DNA of 64,000 bases from Bacteroides oleiciplenus YIT 12058 (GCF_000315485.1 NZ_JH992941.1:1560091-1624090); one strand, 5' to 3'. Positions 45,122 through 56,150 are shown, numbered from the stretch's first letter. Made by a program: numbers and translations. The notes: generated from the sequence alone by a model not told the origin.

Positions 45122-45472
45122 ATGGAACTGCTCACACGAAACAACTTCGAGGGCTGGATGCAGAAGCTGATGGAACGGCTCGACCGTCAGGACGAACTGC
45201 TGCTGGCGATGAAGGCTGAGGGGAAACAGCCTACTATCACGGAAAGCATCCGCCTTTTCGACAATCAGGATTTGTGCATGCTGCTCCAGATAAGCAAGCG
45301 CACACTGCAACGCTACCGCAGTGTCGGCGCATTGCCCTACAAGACACTGGGCAAGAAAACCTATTACAGCGAGGAGGATGTGCTGACATTCCTTTCCAAC
45401 CATATCAAGGACTTCAAAAAAGAAGATATAGCCTTCTACAAGGCTCGTATCCATAATTTCTTTCATAAATAA
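45122..45472 (+). CDS. xis2d: excision protein Xis2d
   Basis: Encodes 116 residues, 3 bp after xis2c. A coiled-coil start (WMQKLMERLDRQDELLLAMK) precedes the HTH LFDNQDLCMLLQISKRTLQRYRSVGALPYKTLGKKTYYSEEDVLTFLSNHI. It matches the second gene of the CTnDOT excision operon. Like Xis2c it is a small directionality factor that shapes the attachment-site complex. The four small HTH proteins of this region clearly share one design, so the c/d labels depend on position. Confidence 0.85.
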   Translation: MELLTRNNFEGWMQKLMERLDRQDELLLAMKAEGKQPTITESIRLFDNQDLCMLLQISKRTLQRYRSVGALPYKTLGKKTYYSEEDVLTFLSNHIKDFKKEDIAFYKARIHNFFHK

Positions 45473-45492
45473 CCCATTAAAACATTTTTCAA

Positions 45493-47061
45493 ATGGCAAA
45501 GAAAAAAGACGAAAAGGACGTGCTGGTAGTCCGTGATGAGAAGACGGGCGAGATCAGCGTGGTAGCCGGGCTGAATGCAGACGGCACACCCAAGCGTACC
45601 CCTGCGAAAGCTGAGAACGCGCAGAGTTTCCTGCAATTCGACCGACAAGGCGACGTGCTGGACAACTTCTTCAAGAACTTCTTCCGGCAGTGCAAGGAAC
45701 CCAGCCGCTTCGGTTTCTACCGCATCGCGGCAGACCAAGTGGATTCCATGCTTGGCGTGATGAAAGACCTGCTTCAGCATCCGTACCAGAACAAACAAAT
45801 CCTTGCACCGCACAAAATCGACACCTTCCCTTATCAACAGCAGGTGCAGGAAGAGATGGCGGCACAAAAGACAGAGAAACAAGAACCTCAAAAACAGGAA
45901 AACATGGAACAACAGAAAGAACAGCAGGAAAGCCCGCAACAGACGCAGGGCAGACAGGGCTACCAACCCATCAACGAGAGCAAAATCAACTGGCAGGAGC
46001 TGGAGGACAGATGGGGCGTGAAGCGTGACGACCTTGAAAAGTCCGGAGACCTTACGAAGATGCTCCACTACGGCAAGTCCGACTTGGTAAAGGTCAAGCC
46101 CACCTTCGGCGGCGAATCATTCGAGCTGGACGCCCGCCTCTCCTTCAAGAAGGACGGTGAGGGAAATGTCAGCCTCGTGCCGCACTTCATCCGCAAGGAG
46201 CAGAAGTTAGATGAGTACAAGGAACACAAATTCTCCGACGATGACCGGAAGAACCTGCGCGAAACGGGCAACCTCGGCAGGGTCGTGGACATTGAGGACA
46301 GGGAAACGGGCGAAATCATCCCCTCCTACATCAGCATCGACCGCAAGACGAATGAAATCACGGACATTCCGGCAAACAAGGTGCGCATCCCGGAGCGCAT
46401 CGGCAAGACGGAAATCACCAAACAGGAGCAGGACATGCTCCGCGCCGGACTGCCCGTGCGCGACAAGCTCATCGAGCGCAACGACGGCAGGAAGTTCGTC
46501 ACCACCCTTCAAGTGAACGTGGAGCAGCGCGGCGTGGAGTTCGTGCCGGGAACCGGAAGGTCGCCCCGTACCGCACAGACGCAGGAAGCCAAAGGTGACA
46601 CCTCGAAAAGTCAGGCGCAAGGCGGGGAAAATGCCGCACAGACCAAGAAGGAGCAACGCCGCAACACGTGGATGAACGAGGACGGCAGCATCCGCCCCAT
46701 CAGCAAATGGAGCGGCGTGAACTTCACCGACAAGCAGAAAGCCGACTACGTGGCGGGTAAAGCCGTGAAACTGGAGAACGTGACCGACAAGCAGGGCTTC
46801 CATGCCACGATGTATATCAAGTTCAACCCGGAGAAGGGCCGCCCGTACCGCTACGAAACGAACCCCGACAACGCCCAGCAGGTCGCCCCGTCCAACGAGA
46901 GCCGCACACAGGTGGCGGTGAACAACGAGGGCAAAACCAACGAGGCGACAAAGAACCTGAAAGAGCCTTTGCAGAAAGGTCAGACCGCCCCGAAGGACGA
47001 CCGCCAGCAACAGCAGCAGGAGAAGCCGAAAAAGAAGAACAACAAAGGCATGAAAATGTAA
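45493..47061 (+). CDS. orf3-type DUF3945/DUF4099 protein of the excision operon
   Basis: Encodes 522 residues, third gene of the operon. The N-terminal half (VVAGLNADGTPKRTPAKAENAQSFLQF, then FFRQCKEPSRFGFYRIAADQVDSMLGVMKDLL) is followed by a Gln/Glu-rich linker (about 120-165). Conserved segments are INWQELEDRWGVKRDDLEKSGDLTKMLHYGKSDLVKV and KITDIPANKVRIPERIGKTEITKQEQDMLRAG-like sequence. A ~57-residue motif recurs near 383-445 (RRNTWMNEDGSIRPISKWSGVNFTDKQKADYVAGKAV). It ends in a Lys-rich tail. In CTnDOT the corresponding orf3 is dispensable for excision. No enzymatic motif is seen. Confidence 0.85.
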   Translation: MAKKKDEKDVLVVRDEKTGEISVVAGLNADGTPKRTPAKAENAQSFLQFDRQGDVLDNFFKNFFRQCKEPSRFGFYRIAADQVDSMLGVMKDLLQHPYQNKQILAPHKIDTFPYQQQVQEEMAAQKTEKQEPQKQENMEQQKEQQESPQQTQGRQGYQPINESKINWQELEDRWGVKRDDLEKSGDLTKMLHYGKSDLVKVKPTFGGESFELDARLSFKKDGEGNVSLVPHFIRKEQKLDEYKEHKFSDDDRKNLRETGNLGRVVDIEDRETGEIIPSYISIDRKTNEITDIPANKVRIPERIGKTEITKQEQDMLRAGLPVRDKLIERNDGRKFVTTLQVNVEQRGVEFVPGTGRSPRTAQTQEAKGDTSKSQAQGGENAAQTKKEQRRNTWMNEDGSIRPISKWSGVNFTDKQKADYVAGKAVKLENVTDKQGFHATMYIKFNPEKGRPYRYETNPDNAQQVAPSNESRTQVAVNNEGKTNEATKNLKEPLQKGQTAPKDDRQQQQQEKPKKKNNKGMKM

Positions 47062-47122
47062 TCCCGTGTCCGCCACTGAATCCAAAATAAAATCCAAAGT
47101 ATCAACAAAAAAGCAAGAAAAC

Positions 47123-49210
47123 ATGAAGACAATCATTGCAGAAAAGCCCTCCGTGGCACGTGAAATCGCCCGCATCGTGGGCGCGACAAAGAGAGAGGAA
47201 GGATATTTCGAGGGAGGCGGCTATGCCGTGACATGGGCATTCGGACACCTCGTTCAGCTTGCCATGCCCGACGGCTACGGCGTGCGCGGATTTGTCCGTG
47301 ACAACCTCCCGATTATTCCCGACACATTCACGCTCGTCCCCCGTCAGGTCAGGACGGAGAAAGGTTACAAGCCCGACAGCGGCGTGGTGTCGCAGATAAA
47401 AGTCATCAAAAGACTGTTCGACACAAGCGAACATATCATCGTGGCGACCGATGCCGGACGCGAGGGAGAGCTTATCTTCCGCTACCTCTACCACTATACG
47501 GGTTGCACCACTCCTTTCGTGCGCCTGTGGATCAGCTCTCTCACCGACAAAGCTATCCGTGAGGGACTGCGGAAACTCGAAGACGGCAGCAAATACGACA
47601 ACCTCTACCTCGCCGCCAAAGCGCGGAGCGAATCCGACTGGCTCGTGGGCATCAACGGCACACAGGCGTTATCCATCGCCGCCGGACACGGCACGTATTC
47701 CGTGGGGCGGGTGCAGACACCAACGTTGGCTATGGTATGTGAACGCTACTGGGAGAACCGCCGCTTTACGTCCGAAGCATTCTGGCTGCTCCATATCGCA
47801 ACGGACGGTTGCGACGGCGAAGTCGTGAAATTCTCATCCTCCGAGAAATGGAAAGAGAAAGAACCGGCGATGGAACTATATAATAAGGTAAAGGCGGCAG
47901 GTTGCGCCACTGTCACGAAAGCCGAGCGCAAGGAGAAGACGGAGGAAACTCCCTTGCTCTACGACCTGACCACGCTCCAGAAAGAAGCCAACGCCAAGCA
48001 CGGCTTCACGGCGGAACAGACGCTTGAAATCGCGCAGAAACTCTACGAAAAGAAGTTGATAACCTATCCGAGAACGGGAAGCCGCTACATCCCCGAAGAC
48101 GTGTTTGCCGAAATTCCCAAACTGCTCGCTTTCATCGGCACACAGCCCGAATGGAAAGACAAGGTGCGGGCAAAAGCCGCCCCGACACGCCGCAGCGTGG
48201 ACGACGGCAAGGTGACAGACCACCATGCCCTGCTCGTCACGGGTGAGAAACCGCTCTTCCTCTCCAAAGAGGACAATACCATCTATCAGATGATTGCCGG
48301 GCGCATGGTCGAGGCATTCTCTGAGAAATGCGTCAAGGATGTGACCACTGTCACGGCGGAATGTGCCGGAGTGGAGTTTACCGTAAAAGGCAGCGTCGTG
48401 AAGCAAACCGGATGGCGTGCCGTCTATGGCGAGGAAAAAGAGGAAATTACCATCCCCGGCTGGCAGGAAGGCGACACGCTGACACCGAAAGGCTCGTCCA
48501 TTACCGAAGGAAAGACCAAACCCAAGCCGCTGCATACCGAAGCCACCCTGCTCTCGGCAATGGAAACGGCGGGCAAGGAAATTGAGGACGACGCACTGCG
48601 GCAGGCGATGAAGGACTGTGGCATCGGTACTCCCGCCACACGCGCCTCCATCATCGAAACGCTTTTCAAGCGCGGTTACATGGAACGCTGCAAGAAGTCG
48701 CTTGTTCCCACCGAAAAAGGACTTGCCCTCAATTCCGTCGTCAAGACGATGCGCATCGCCGATGTTGCCATGACGGGCGAATGGGAAAAGGAGCTGGCGC
48801 GTATCGAGCGCGGGGAACTGTCCGCCGACACCTTCCGCAAGGAGATAGAGGCGTACACACGTGAGATAACCTCCGAACTGCTCTCGTGCGACAAGCTCTT
48901 CGGCAGCCGTGACTCCGGCTGCGCGTGTCCCAAGTGTGGCACGGGCAGGATGCGGTTCTACGGCAAGGTGGTACGCTGCGACAACACGGAGTGCGGACTG
49001 CCCGTGTTCCGGCTGAAAGCGGGACGCACCCTGTCCGACGATGAAATCAAAGACCTGCTCACCGAAGGGCATACCAAGCTGCTCAAAGGGTTCAAGAGCA
49101 AACAGGGCAAGAGTTTCGATGCTGTTGTCGCCTTTGACGGGGAATATAACACGACTTTTGTGTTCCCGGAGGCTAAAAAGGGCAAGAAATTTTCAGGACG
49201 GAAGAAATAG
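47123..49210 (+). CDS. exc: Exc, type IA DNA topoisomerase III
   Basis: Encodes 695 residues from ATG 47123 (a GTG at 47066 adds 19 residues). The Toprim domain begins MKTIIAEKPSVAREIARIVGA and carries the acidic ATDAGREGELIFRY motif. The catalytic tyrosine lies in KKLITYPRTGSRYIPEDVF. A C-terminal zinc-ribbon-like segment has CPKCGTGRMRFYGKVVRCDNTEC. It relaxes single-strand crossings. In CTnDOT, exc is required for excision in vivo but not for the reaction in vitro. Last gene of the excision operon; an sRNA-like unit follows at once. Confidence 0.93.
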   Translation: MKTIIAEKPSVAREIARIVGATKREEGYFEGGGYAVTWAFGHLVQLAMPDGYGVRGFVRDNLPIIPDTFTLVPRQVRTEKGYKPDSGVVSQIKVIKRLFDTSEHIIVATDAGREGELIFRYLYHYTGCTTPFVRLWISSLTDKAIREGLRKLEDGSKYDNLYLAAKARSESDWLVGINGTQALSIAAGHGTYSVGRVQTPTLAMVCERYWENRRFTSEAFWLLHIATDGCDGEVVKFSSSEKWKEKEPAMELYNKVKAAGCATVTKAERKEKTEETPLLYDLTTLQKEANAKHGFTAEQTLEIAQKLYEKKLITYPRTGSRYIPEDVFAEIPKLLAFIGTQPEWKDKVRAKAAPTRRSVDDGKVTDHHALLVTGEKPLFLSKEDNTIYQMIAGRMVEAFSEKCVKDVTTVTAECAGVEFTVKGSVVKQTGWRAVYGEEKEEITIPGWQEGDTLTPKGSSITEGKTKPKPLHTEATLLSAMETAGKEIEDDALRQAMKDCGIGTPATRASIIETLFKRGYMERCKKSLVPTEKGLALNSVVKTMRIADVAMTGEWEKELARIERGELSADTFRKEIEAYTREITSELLSCDKLFGSRDSGCACPKCGTGRMRFYGKVVRCDNTECGLPVFRLKAGRTLSDDEIKDLLTEGHTKLLKGFKSKQGKSFDAVVAFDGEYNTTFVFPEAKKGKKFSGRKK

Positions 49211-49213
49211 TAT

Positions 49214-49221
49214 TAACTTTG
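49214..49221 (+). promoter_or_regulatory. -7 box just after exc
   Basis: TAACTTTG four bases past the exc stop, with a T-rich TTTC 19 bp upstream. It would start a transcript near 49228. Confidence 0.5.
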
Positions 49222-49227
49222 CCACTT

Positions 49228-49317
49228 GTTCAGAGTAATGAATTGTTCTTCGATACCGGATTACACTCATACTTTGGATTTAGTGGTGGCACTCGGAGGG
49301 ATACCGAGTGCCTTTTT
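49228..49317 (+). ncRNA. ~90-nt sRNA candidate, RteR-like, with intrinsic terminator
   Basis: Between the -7 box and a perfect 9-bp terminator stem (ggcactcgg/ccgagtgcc, 49288-49312) followed by five T, the predicted RNA is about 90 nt. CTnDOT is known to encode RteR, an sRNA of about that size mapping, as I recall, near the excision genes, which lowers tra operon transcripts. Position and size agree. An alternative is an attenuator for the DUF1896/helicase genes: 49271-49286 can instead pair with 49356-49371, enclosing the terminator. Confidence 0.6.
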
Positions 49318-49372
49318 CTTCCTTTTTCCAACCGATTATCCCGTTAATTATCAATCCGCTAAATCCAAAGTA

Positions 49373-49825
49373 ATGAACAACAAGAAGAAAAACGAGGGTC
49401 AGACCGACTTTTCCTATTACGGTCTGTACCTGCTGGACTATCTCCGCACGAACAAGTTTGAACAGGCTGACGACACCGCTTTCATACGGGAACGGGCCGA
49501 CCGTGCCGCCGAAACGTATGAGAGGGCACGGCTTGAAGGCTATCCCGCCGATGGTGCGCAGGAACTGGCGATGGACACGCTGCTGCGCGGGCTGCATTAT
49601 TCCCGTTACGCCATCCTCCGCGAAGTCGTGGAAAACGAGTTTGCCGATGAAGTGCCGGAAGAGAAGCGTGAAGCCTTTGTCCTGAAACTGCTGCCGCTTG
49701 TCGGCAACGTGTTCTCCGTCTATGACCTCTCGGATGACAATTTCGCCCTGTCTTCCGATTACGACCTGCTCTACACGGAGCTGACGGGAGCAACCGTCCT
49801 TTACTTAGACGAATATGGCGTTTAA
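49373..49825 (+). CDS. DUF1896 family protein
   Basis: Encodes 150 residues from ATG 49373, after a small 3'-side arm of the leader hairpin. The frame is open further upstream to ATG 49238, which would add 45 residues encoded across the terminator hairpin. The sequence [79 protein letters not shown] is typical of DUF1896, small acidic proteins of Bacteroides conjugative elements with unknown function. It overlaps the methylase-helicase start by 11 bp, so they are coupled. Confidence 0.85.
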   Translation: MNNKKKNEGQTDFSYYGLYLLDYLRTNKFEQADDTAFIRERADRAAETYERARLEGYPADGAQELAMDTLLRGLHYSRYAILREVVENEFADEVPEEKREAFVLKLLPLVGNVFSVYDLSDDNFALSSDYDLLYTELTGATVLYLDEYGV

Positions 49826-52800
49826 CCGCAAACAGAAACTGCGGGACAACATCGAGGCGATACGGACGGCATTCATCCTTGACAGGGAAAACAGGACAGC
49901 GACAACCGAAGAGCGTGCCATACTTCAAAGGTACTGCGGTTTCGGCGGTCTGAAATGTATCCTCAACCCTGCAAAGGAACTGACGGATGCCGTCCGGTGG
50001 GCGAAATCCGACCTCGAACTGTTCGCCCCGACGGTGGAGCTGCACAGGCTTATCCGTGAGAACAGCAAGGACGAAACAGAGTACAAGCGGTTTGTGGATT
50101 CGCTGAAAGCGTCCGTGCTGACCGCTTTCTACACCCCCAAAGAGATAACCGACACCATCGCGGACGTGCTGGCAGATTACAGCGTCCGCCCCGCCCGTAT
50201 GCTCGAACCGTCGGCAGGTGTCGGCGTGTTCGTGGATTCCATGCTACGGCACAGCCCCAATGCGGATGTGATGGCTTTCGAGAAGGATCTGCTCACGGGT
50301 ACAATCTTGAGGCATCTCTATCCCGACCAGAAAATGCGCACCTGCGGTTTTGAGAAAATCGAAAGACCGTTCAACAATTATTTCGACTTGGCGGTGTCCA
50401 ACATTCCGTTCGGTGACATTGCCGTGTTCGACGCGGAGTTTCAGCGGAGCGACTCTTTCGGCAGACGCTCCGCCCAGAAAACCATCCACAACTATTTCTT
50501 TCTCAAAGGACTGGATGCCGTGCGTGACGGCGGTATCGTGGCGTTCATCACCTCGCAAGGGGTATTGAATAGCACCAAGACCTCCGTGCGTAACGAGCTG
50601 TTCAGTCAGGCCAATCTGGTATCCGCGATACGCCTGCCCAACAACCTGTTCACGGACAACGCGGGGACGGAGGTGGGCAGCGACCTGATTGTCCTGCAAA
50701 AGAACCTCAGCAAGAAGGAAATGTCGCAGGACGAGCGGCTGATGACCGTGATACAGACGGACACGAAAACCGACCTGACCGACAACGCCTATTTCATCCA
50801 CCACCCGGAACGCATCGTGCATACGACGTCGAAACTTGACACTGACCCCTACGGGAAGCCCGCTATGGTTTATCTGCACGAGGGCAAGACCGCAGGTATC
50901 GCCGGGGACTTGCGCCGGATGCTCAACGAGGATTTCCATTACAGGCTCGCCATGCGTCTGTATTCGGGAACAATCTGGCAGTCGGGAACGGAAGAAAAGG
51001 TTACCGTTCAAAAGGAGGCGGAGCGTCCTGCTATAAAATTGGAAACGGTATCTTCGGCGCAGACGGTGGAAACTCCGACGGAAAAACCGCAACCCGTTGA
51101 GGAAAAACCGGAGATAGAGCCACGTCCGAAATATTCTGACGGGGTGCAGCTCTCCTTGCTCAACCTCTGGGGGATGACGGAAGAGGTCAGCCAACCGAAA
51201 ACCTCCAAAAAGAAAAAGACGGTGAAAAAGGCAGTTACGGCAAAGTCCACTCCGCCCAAACCGAAAGTCACGGTTACACCGACAGCTCCAACTGCAAAAC
51301 CCGCTATGGAGAATAAGGAGGTGAAAGCGGAGAACACCGCCAAGCCTGCCGACCCGGACGACATCTATGCAAAGCTGGACTGGGAAACCAATCCTCCCAT
51401 CAACGGCTTCTACGAGATGATGATGGAACTCACGCCGGAGCGCAGGAAGGAACTTCGGGAGCTGGCAAGGCAGCATAATGAAAAACATGAAAACAGAACG
51501 GTTGCGACGATCACGCCGGAAGTACCACGTGAACAACCCCGGCAGGAGGAAACACAGCCGGAAGCAGTCGCCGCACCTGCTGTTACCGATGCTCCACCGG
51601 AAACGGTGGCTACTTCCCTTTTTCCCGACATCGAACCGGAAAAGCCGAAGGAGGAAGTCGCGGACCTTACGCCGCGTGCCTACCATCGCACGCCGGAGAT
51701 GCACCTGCGCGAAGGCTCGCTGGTGGCTGACCGGGGGCGTCATAACATCGGCTATCTGAAGGACATCACGCCATACGGGGCTACATTCCAGCCGCTCGAC
51801 CTGAAAGGATACCAGAAGGAAAAGGCGTTGTTGTATGTGTCGCTGCGTGACGCCTACGAGCGTCTGTACCGTTATGAATCGCTCCGGCGCGAGGCAAATG
51901 TTCCGTGGCGAGAGCATCTGAATACCTGTTACGATGAGTTTGTCATGCGCTACGGCAACCTCAACGCCAAGCAGAACGTGAAGTTAGTGATGATGGACGC
52001 GGGCGGGCGTGACATCCTTTCGCTGGAACGGGTGGAGAACGGAAAGTTCGTCAAGGCGGACATCTTCGAGCATCCCGTTTCCTTCTCCGTGGAGAGCCAT
52101 GCCAACGTAGGCTCTCCCGAAGAAGCCCTGTCCGCGTCGCTCAACAAATATGGCACGGTCAATCTCGACTATATGCGGGAGATAACCGACAGCACGGCGG
52201 AGGAGTTGCTCACAGCCCTGCAAGGACGCATCTATTACAATCCGCTCGTGACCGGTTACGAAATCAAAGACCGCTTCATAGCCGGGAACGTGATAGAGAA
52301 GGCGGAACGCATAGAGGCTTGGATGGGCGAAAACCCCGAAAGTGAGCGTATGCCGGAAGTGAAACAGGCGTTGGAGGCTCTGAAAGATGCCGAACCGCCG
52401 CGTATCGCCTTCGAGGATCTGGACTTCAATTTCGGGGAACGCTGGATTCCGACGGGTGTCTATGCCGCCTACATGAGCCGGCTGTTCGACACGGAGGTGA
52501 AAATCGCCTATTCCGCAAGCATGGACGAGTTTTCGGTTGCGTGCGGCTACCGCACCATGAAAATCACGGACGAGTTTCTGGTAAAGGGGTATTACCGGAA
52601 CTATGACGGTATGCACCTCTTGAAACACGCCCTGCACAACACCTGCCCCGACATGATGAAGTCCATCGGCAAGGACGAGCATGGCAACGACATCAAGGTG
52701 CGCGACAGCGAGGGCATACAGCTCGCCAACGCCAAGATTGATGAAATCCGCAACGGTTTCTCCGAATGGCTCGAAGAACAGTCGCCGCAGTTCAAGGAAC

Positions 52801-55628
52801 GGCTGACGACAATGTATAACCGCAAGTTCAACTGTTTCGTGCGCCCGAAGTATGACGGCTCGCACCAGACCTTCCCCGACCTCAATCTGAAAGGCTTGGC
52901 AAGCCGGGGTATCAAGAGCGTCTATCCCTCGCAGATGGATTGCGTCTGGATGCTGAAACAGAACGGCGGCGGAATTTGCGACCACGAGGTGGGAACCGGC
53001 AAGACGCTGATAATGTGCATCGCCGCGCATGAGATGAAGCGTCTGAAATTGGCACATAAGCCGATGATTATCGGGCTGAAAGCCAACGTTGCGGAGATTG
53101 CCGCCACCTATCAGGCGGCATATCCCAACGCACGTATTCTGTACGCTTCGGAGAAGGACTTTTCGACCGCCAACCGTGTGCGCTTCTTCAATAATATAAA
53201 GAACAACGACTACGATTGTGTCATCATGTCGCACGACCAGTTCGGCAAGATACCGCAGTCGCCGGAGTTGCAGCAGCGCATCCTGCAAGCGGAGCTTGAC
53301 ACGGTGGAGGAAAACCTCGAAGTGCTGCGGCAGCAGGGAAAGAACGTGTCGCGGGCTATGCTGAAAGGTCTGGAGAAGCGCAAACACAACCTTGAAGCGA
53401 AGCTGGAGAAGGTGGAACATGCCATAAAGTCACGCACGGACGACGTGGTGGATTTCAAGCAGATGGGCATCGACCACATCTTCATAGATGAGAGCCACCA
53501 GTTCAAAAATCTGACGTTCAACACGCGCCATGACCGTGTGGCGGGACTGGGCAACAGCGAGGGAAGCCAGAAGGCACTGAACATGCTCTTTGCCATACGC
53601 ACCATACAGGAGCGCACGGGCAGAGACTTGGGAGCGACCTTCCTTTCGGGTACTACCATCAGCAACTCGCTGACGGAGTTGTATCTGCTGTTCAAGTATT
53701 TGCGTCCGAAGGAGCTGGAACGGCAGGACATCCGATGTTTCGACGCTTGGGCGGCGATATTCGCCAAGAAGACGACGGATTTTGAATTTAACGTGACGAA
53801 CAACGTGGTTCAAAAGGAGCGTTTCCGCTACTTCATCAAGGTGCCGGAACTTGCCGCCTTCTATAATGAAATCACGGACTACCGCACGGCAGAGGACGTG
53901 GGCGTAGATCGTCCCAACAAGAATGAGATACTGCACCACATACCGCCCACGCCGGAGCAGGAGGACTTCATACAGAAGCTGATGCAGTTCGCCAAGACTG
54001 GCGATGCCACACTTCTGGGCAGGCTGCCGCTTTCGGAAACGGAGGAAAAGGCGAAGATGCTTATCGCCACCGACTACGCCCGCAAGATGGCACTCGACAT
54101 GCGCATGATAGACCCGCATTATGAAGACCACCCCGATAACAAGGCGAGCCACTGTGCCAAGATGATCGCGGAGTATTACCAAAAATACGACGCGCAGAAA
54201 GGCACGCAGTTCGTTTTCTCGGACTTGGGGACATATCAGCCGGGCGACGGGTGGAACGTCTATTCGGAAATCAAGCGCAAGCTGACGGAGGATTACGGCA
54301 TACCGCCAAGCGAGGTGCGCTTCATTCAGGAGTGCAAGACCGACAAGGCTCGGAAGGCGGTGATAGACGCCATGAATGCCGGAACGGTGCGTGTTCTGTT
54401 CGGCTCCACCTCCATGCTCGGAACGGGTGTGAACGCACAGAAAAGGTGTGTGGCAATTCATCATCTCGATACGCCGTGGCGACCGTCCGACCTGCAACAG
54501 CGTGACGGACGCGGAGTTAGAGCCGGAAACGAAATTGCCAAGCATTTCGCCGGGAACAACGTGGACGTAATCATCTACGCGGTGGAGAAGTCACTGGACA
54601 GCTACAAGTTCAACCTCCTGCACTGCAAGCAGACTTTCATCAGCCAGCTCAAAAGCGGTGCTATGGGGGCGCGTACCATCGACGAGGGGGCAGTGGACGA
54701 GAAATCGGGCATGAACTTTTCGGAATATATGGCGTTGCTATCCGGCAACACCGACCTGCTGGACAAGGCGAAACTTGAAAAGCGCATCGCCTCGCTCGAA
54801 GGGGAACGCAAGTCGTTTAACAAGGGCAAGCGTGATTCGGAGTTCAAGTTAGAGTCGAAGACGGGCGAGTTGCGTAACAACACGGCTTTCATAGATGCCA
54901 TGACGGAGGACTGGAACCGCTTCCTTTCGGTGGCGCAGACCGACAGGGAGGGCAACCGCCTTAATATAATAAAGGTGGACGGTGTGGATTCCGCCGATGA
55001 GAAGGTTATCGGAAAGCGTTTGCAGGAGATAGCGAAAAACGCCACTACGGGCGGGCTTTACACACAGGTCGGAGAACTGTACGGTTTTCCGATAAAGGTG
55101 GTGAGCGAGAGGATACTCAAAGAGGGATTGGAGTTTACCGACAACCGCTTCGTGGTAGAGGGGAACTACAAGTACACCTATAACAACGGACATCTGGCAA
55201 TGGCTGATCCGATGGCTGCCGCCCGAAACTTCCTGAACGCGATGGAGAGGATACCCTCCATTATCGACCAGTACAAGGCGAAGAACGAGGTGCTGGAGAG
55301 GGAGATACCGCAGTTGCAGGAGATAGCGGGCAAGGTGTGGAAGAAGGAGGACGAGCTGAAGCAGCTGAAATCCGAACTTGCCGCCCTTGACCGAAAAATA
55401 CAGCTGGAACTTGCGCCGCCCACGCCCGAAGTCGCCGAAAAGGAGAAAGAAGGGCAACAGGTCAAGCCGGAAGCGGAAGATGTGAGGAACAGGCAGGCGC
55501 AATATCCCGAAAATGCACCGCCGCAGATACGCAGTCCGGCGGATAGTATCGTTGCCAACCATGTCATAATCGGGCGTCCGGGACTGTATGCCAAGGAGGA
55601 AACCCGGTTCAAAGGATTGAAAATATAA
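49815..55628 (+). CDS. giant N6-DNA methylase/SNF2-type helicase fusion
   Basis: Encodes 1,937 residues. An N-terminal methyltransferase domain has motif [11 protein letters not shown] near residue 132 and motif IV SNIPFGD near 195 (NPPY-like). A proline/lysine-rich linker spans about 400-610. The helicase core has Walker [11 protein letters not shown] near 1057, DESHQFKN near 1224, SGTTISNS, and motif [14 protein letters not shown] near 1561. Coiled coils fill the C-terminus. Such proteins are carried by many Bacteroidota conjugative elements and phages, presumably to protect or process transferred DNA against restriction. Target sequence and role in transfer are inferred. The tail ends [18 protein letters not shown]. 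Confidence 0.92.
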   Translation: MAFNRKQKLRDNIEAIRTAFILDRENRTATTEERAILQRYCGFGGLKCILNPAKELTDAVRWAKSDLELFAPTVELHRLIRENSKDETEYKRFVDSLKASVLTAFYTPKEITDTIADVLADYSVRPARMLEPSAGVGVFVDSMLRHSPNADVMAFEKDLLTGTILRHLYPDQKMRTCGFEKIERPFNNYFDLAVSNIPFGDIAVFDAEFQRSDSFGRRSAQKTIHNYFFLKGLDAVRDGGIVAFITSQGVLNSTKTSVRNELFSQANLVSAIRLPNNLFTDNAGTEVGSDLIVLQKNLSKKEMSQDERLMTVIQTDTKTDLTDNAYFIHHPERIVHTTSKLDTDPYGKPAMVYLHEGKTAGIAGDLRRMLNEDFHYRLAMRLYSGTIWQSGTEEKVTVQKEAERPAIKLETVSSAQTVETPTEKPQPVEEKPEIEPRPKYSDGVQLSLLNLWGMTEEVSQPKTSKKKKTVKKAVTAKSTPPKPKVTVTPTAPTAKPAMENKEVKAENTAKPADPDDIYAKLDWETNPPINGFYEMMMELTPERRKELRELARQHNEKHENRTVATITPEVPREQPRQEETQPEAVAAPAVTDAPPETVATSLFPDIEPEKPKEEVADLTPRAYHRTPEMHLREGSLVADRGRHNIGYLKDITPYGATFQPLDLKGYQKEKALLYVSLRDAYERLYRYESLRREANVPWREHLNTCYDEFVMRYGNLNAKQNVKLVMMDAGGRDILSLERVENGKFVKADIFEHPVSFSVESHANVGSPEEALSASLNKYGTVNLDYMREITDSTAEELLTALQGRIYYNPLVTGYEIKDRFIAGNVIEKAERIEAWMGENPESERMPEVKQALEALKDAEPPRIAFEDLDFNFGERWIPTGVYAAYMSRLFDTEVKIAYSASMDEFSVACGYRTMKITDEFLVKGYYRNYDGMHLLKHALHNTCPDMMKSIGKDEHGNDIKVRDSEGIQLANAKIDEIRNGFSEWLEEQSPQFKERLTTMYNRKFNCFVRPKYDGSHQTFPDLNLKGLASRGIKSVYPSQMDCVWMLKQNGGGICDHEVGTGKTLIMCIAAHEMKRLKLAHKPMIIGLKANVAEIAATYQAAYPNARILYASEKDFSTANRVRFFNNIKNNDYDCVIMSHDQFGKIPQSPELQQRILQAELDTVEENLEVLRQQGKNVSRAMLKGLEKRKHNLEAKLEKVEHAIKSRTDDVVDFKQMGIDHIFIDESHQFKNLTFNTRHDRVAGLGNSEGSQKALNMLFAIRTIQERTGRDLGATFLSGTTISNSLTELYLLFKYLRPKELERQDIRCFDAWAAIFAKKTTDFEFNVTNNVVQKERFRYFIKVPELAAFYNEITDYRTAEDVGVDRPNKNEILHHIPPTPEQEDFIQKLMQFAKTGDATLLGRLPLSETEEKAKMLIATDYARKMALDMRMIDPHYEDHPDNKASHCAKMIAEYYQKYDAQKGTQFVFSDLGTYQPGDGWNVYSEIKRKLTEDYGIPPSEVRFIQECKTDKARKAVIDAMNAGTVRVLFGSTSMLGTGVNAQKRCVAIHHLDTPWRPSDLQQRDGRGVRAGNEIAKHFAGNNVDVIIYAVEKSLDSYKFNLLHCKQTFISQLKSGAMGARTIDEGAVDEKSGMNFSEYMALLSGNTDLLDKAKLEKRIASLEGERKSFNKGKRDSEFKLESKTGELRNNTAFIDAMTEDWNRFLSVAQTDREGNRLNIIKVDGVDSADEKVIGKRLQEIAKNATTGGLYTQVGELYGFPIKVVSERILKEGLEFTDNRFVVEGNYKYTYNNGHLAMADPMAAARNFLNAMERIPSIIDQYKAKNEVLEREIPQLQEIAGKVWKKEDELKQLKSELAALDRKIQLELAPPTPEVAEKEKEGQQVKPEAEDVRNRQAQYPENAPPQIRSPADSIVANHVIIGRPGLYAKEETRFKGLKI

Positions 55629-55651
55629 CCTTAGGAATTTTATCTGAAGTA

Positions 55652-55755
55652 TTAATAAGGGCTATCCCAAAAGGTCTAAAAGTAAATTTTATCCTTTCTG
55701 CAAGTATCTGTAGGATGGCAACTGCATTTTTTTCTTTTTGGGCAGCCCTTATTAA
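55652..55755. repeat. 104-bp element with ~20-bp terminal inverted repeats
   Basis: The ends ttaataagggctatcccaaaa (55652-55672) and the complement at 55735-55755 pair with one small gap. The ttaataagggct...cccaaaa ends resemble insertion-sequence termini, but no transposase fits inside. It is either a MITE/IS remnant or the terminator hairpin for the helicase gene, 24 bp past its stop. Confidence 0.7.
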
Positions 55756-56115
55756 AATTTATTCTTATTTTAGGTTATATACATTCATGTCCATTTATGT
55801 AAAAAATCCTGCTGACCTTGTTTATGTCTTGTCAGTCACCATTTGCAAAACCATATTTGACCCTCAAAGAGGCTGAATTTGATAAGCAACTTGCTACATA
55901 CTCATAATAAGGAGCTAAATAGAACACGAATGGGAAATACTCAAATGCCAAACTAAAGAAGATATTGGCCAAAATAAACGCTATACCGAGAGAGAAACTT
56001 GATTTTTCAACTTCCTAAAACAGTGTTGTTCAAACATTTCTACTTATTTGTACTTACCAGTTGAACCTACGTTTCCCTAATAAAATGTCTATGGTAAAAA
56101 GTTAAAAAATCCTCC
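55756..56115. other. gap between helicase and tetQ promoter
   Basis: AT-rich sequence with no convincing gene. A 27-codon frame at 55824-55907 (MSCQSPFAKPYLTLKEAEF...) and another short open stretch ending near 56019 look like decayed coding remnants. They have no visible signals. Confidence 0.4.
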
Positions 56116-56119
56116 TACT

Positions 56120-56150
56120 TTTGTTAGATATATTTTTTTGTGTAATTTTG
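56120..56150 (+). promoter_or_regulatory. tetQ operon promoter
   Basis: TTTG (56120-56123), exactly 19 bp, then TAATTTTG (56143-56150). This is the best promoter match in the window, with a start expected near 56157. Confidence 0.8.

Noticed and set aside
50244..53420. Long antisense open frames (557 and 478 codons) opposite the methylase-helicase
   Set aside because: They are by-products of GC-rich codon use; their translations are low-complexity and rich in Arg, Phe and His, with no domains.
55824..55907. 27-codon ORF before tetQ
   Set aside because: Too short, without a ribosome-binding or promoter signal; more likely a decayed fragment.
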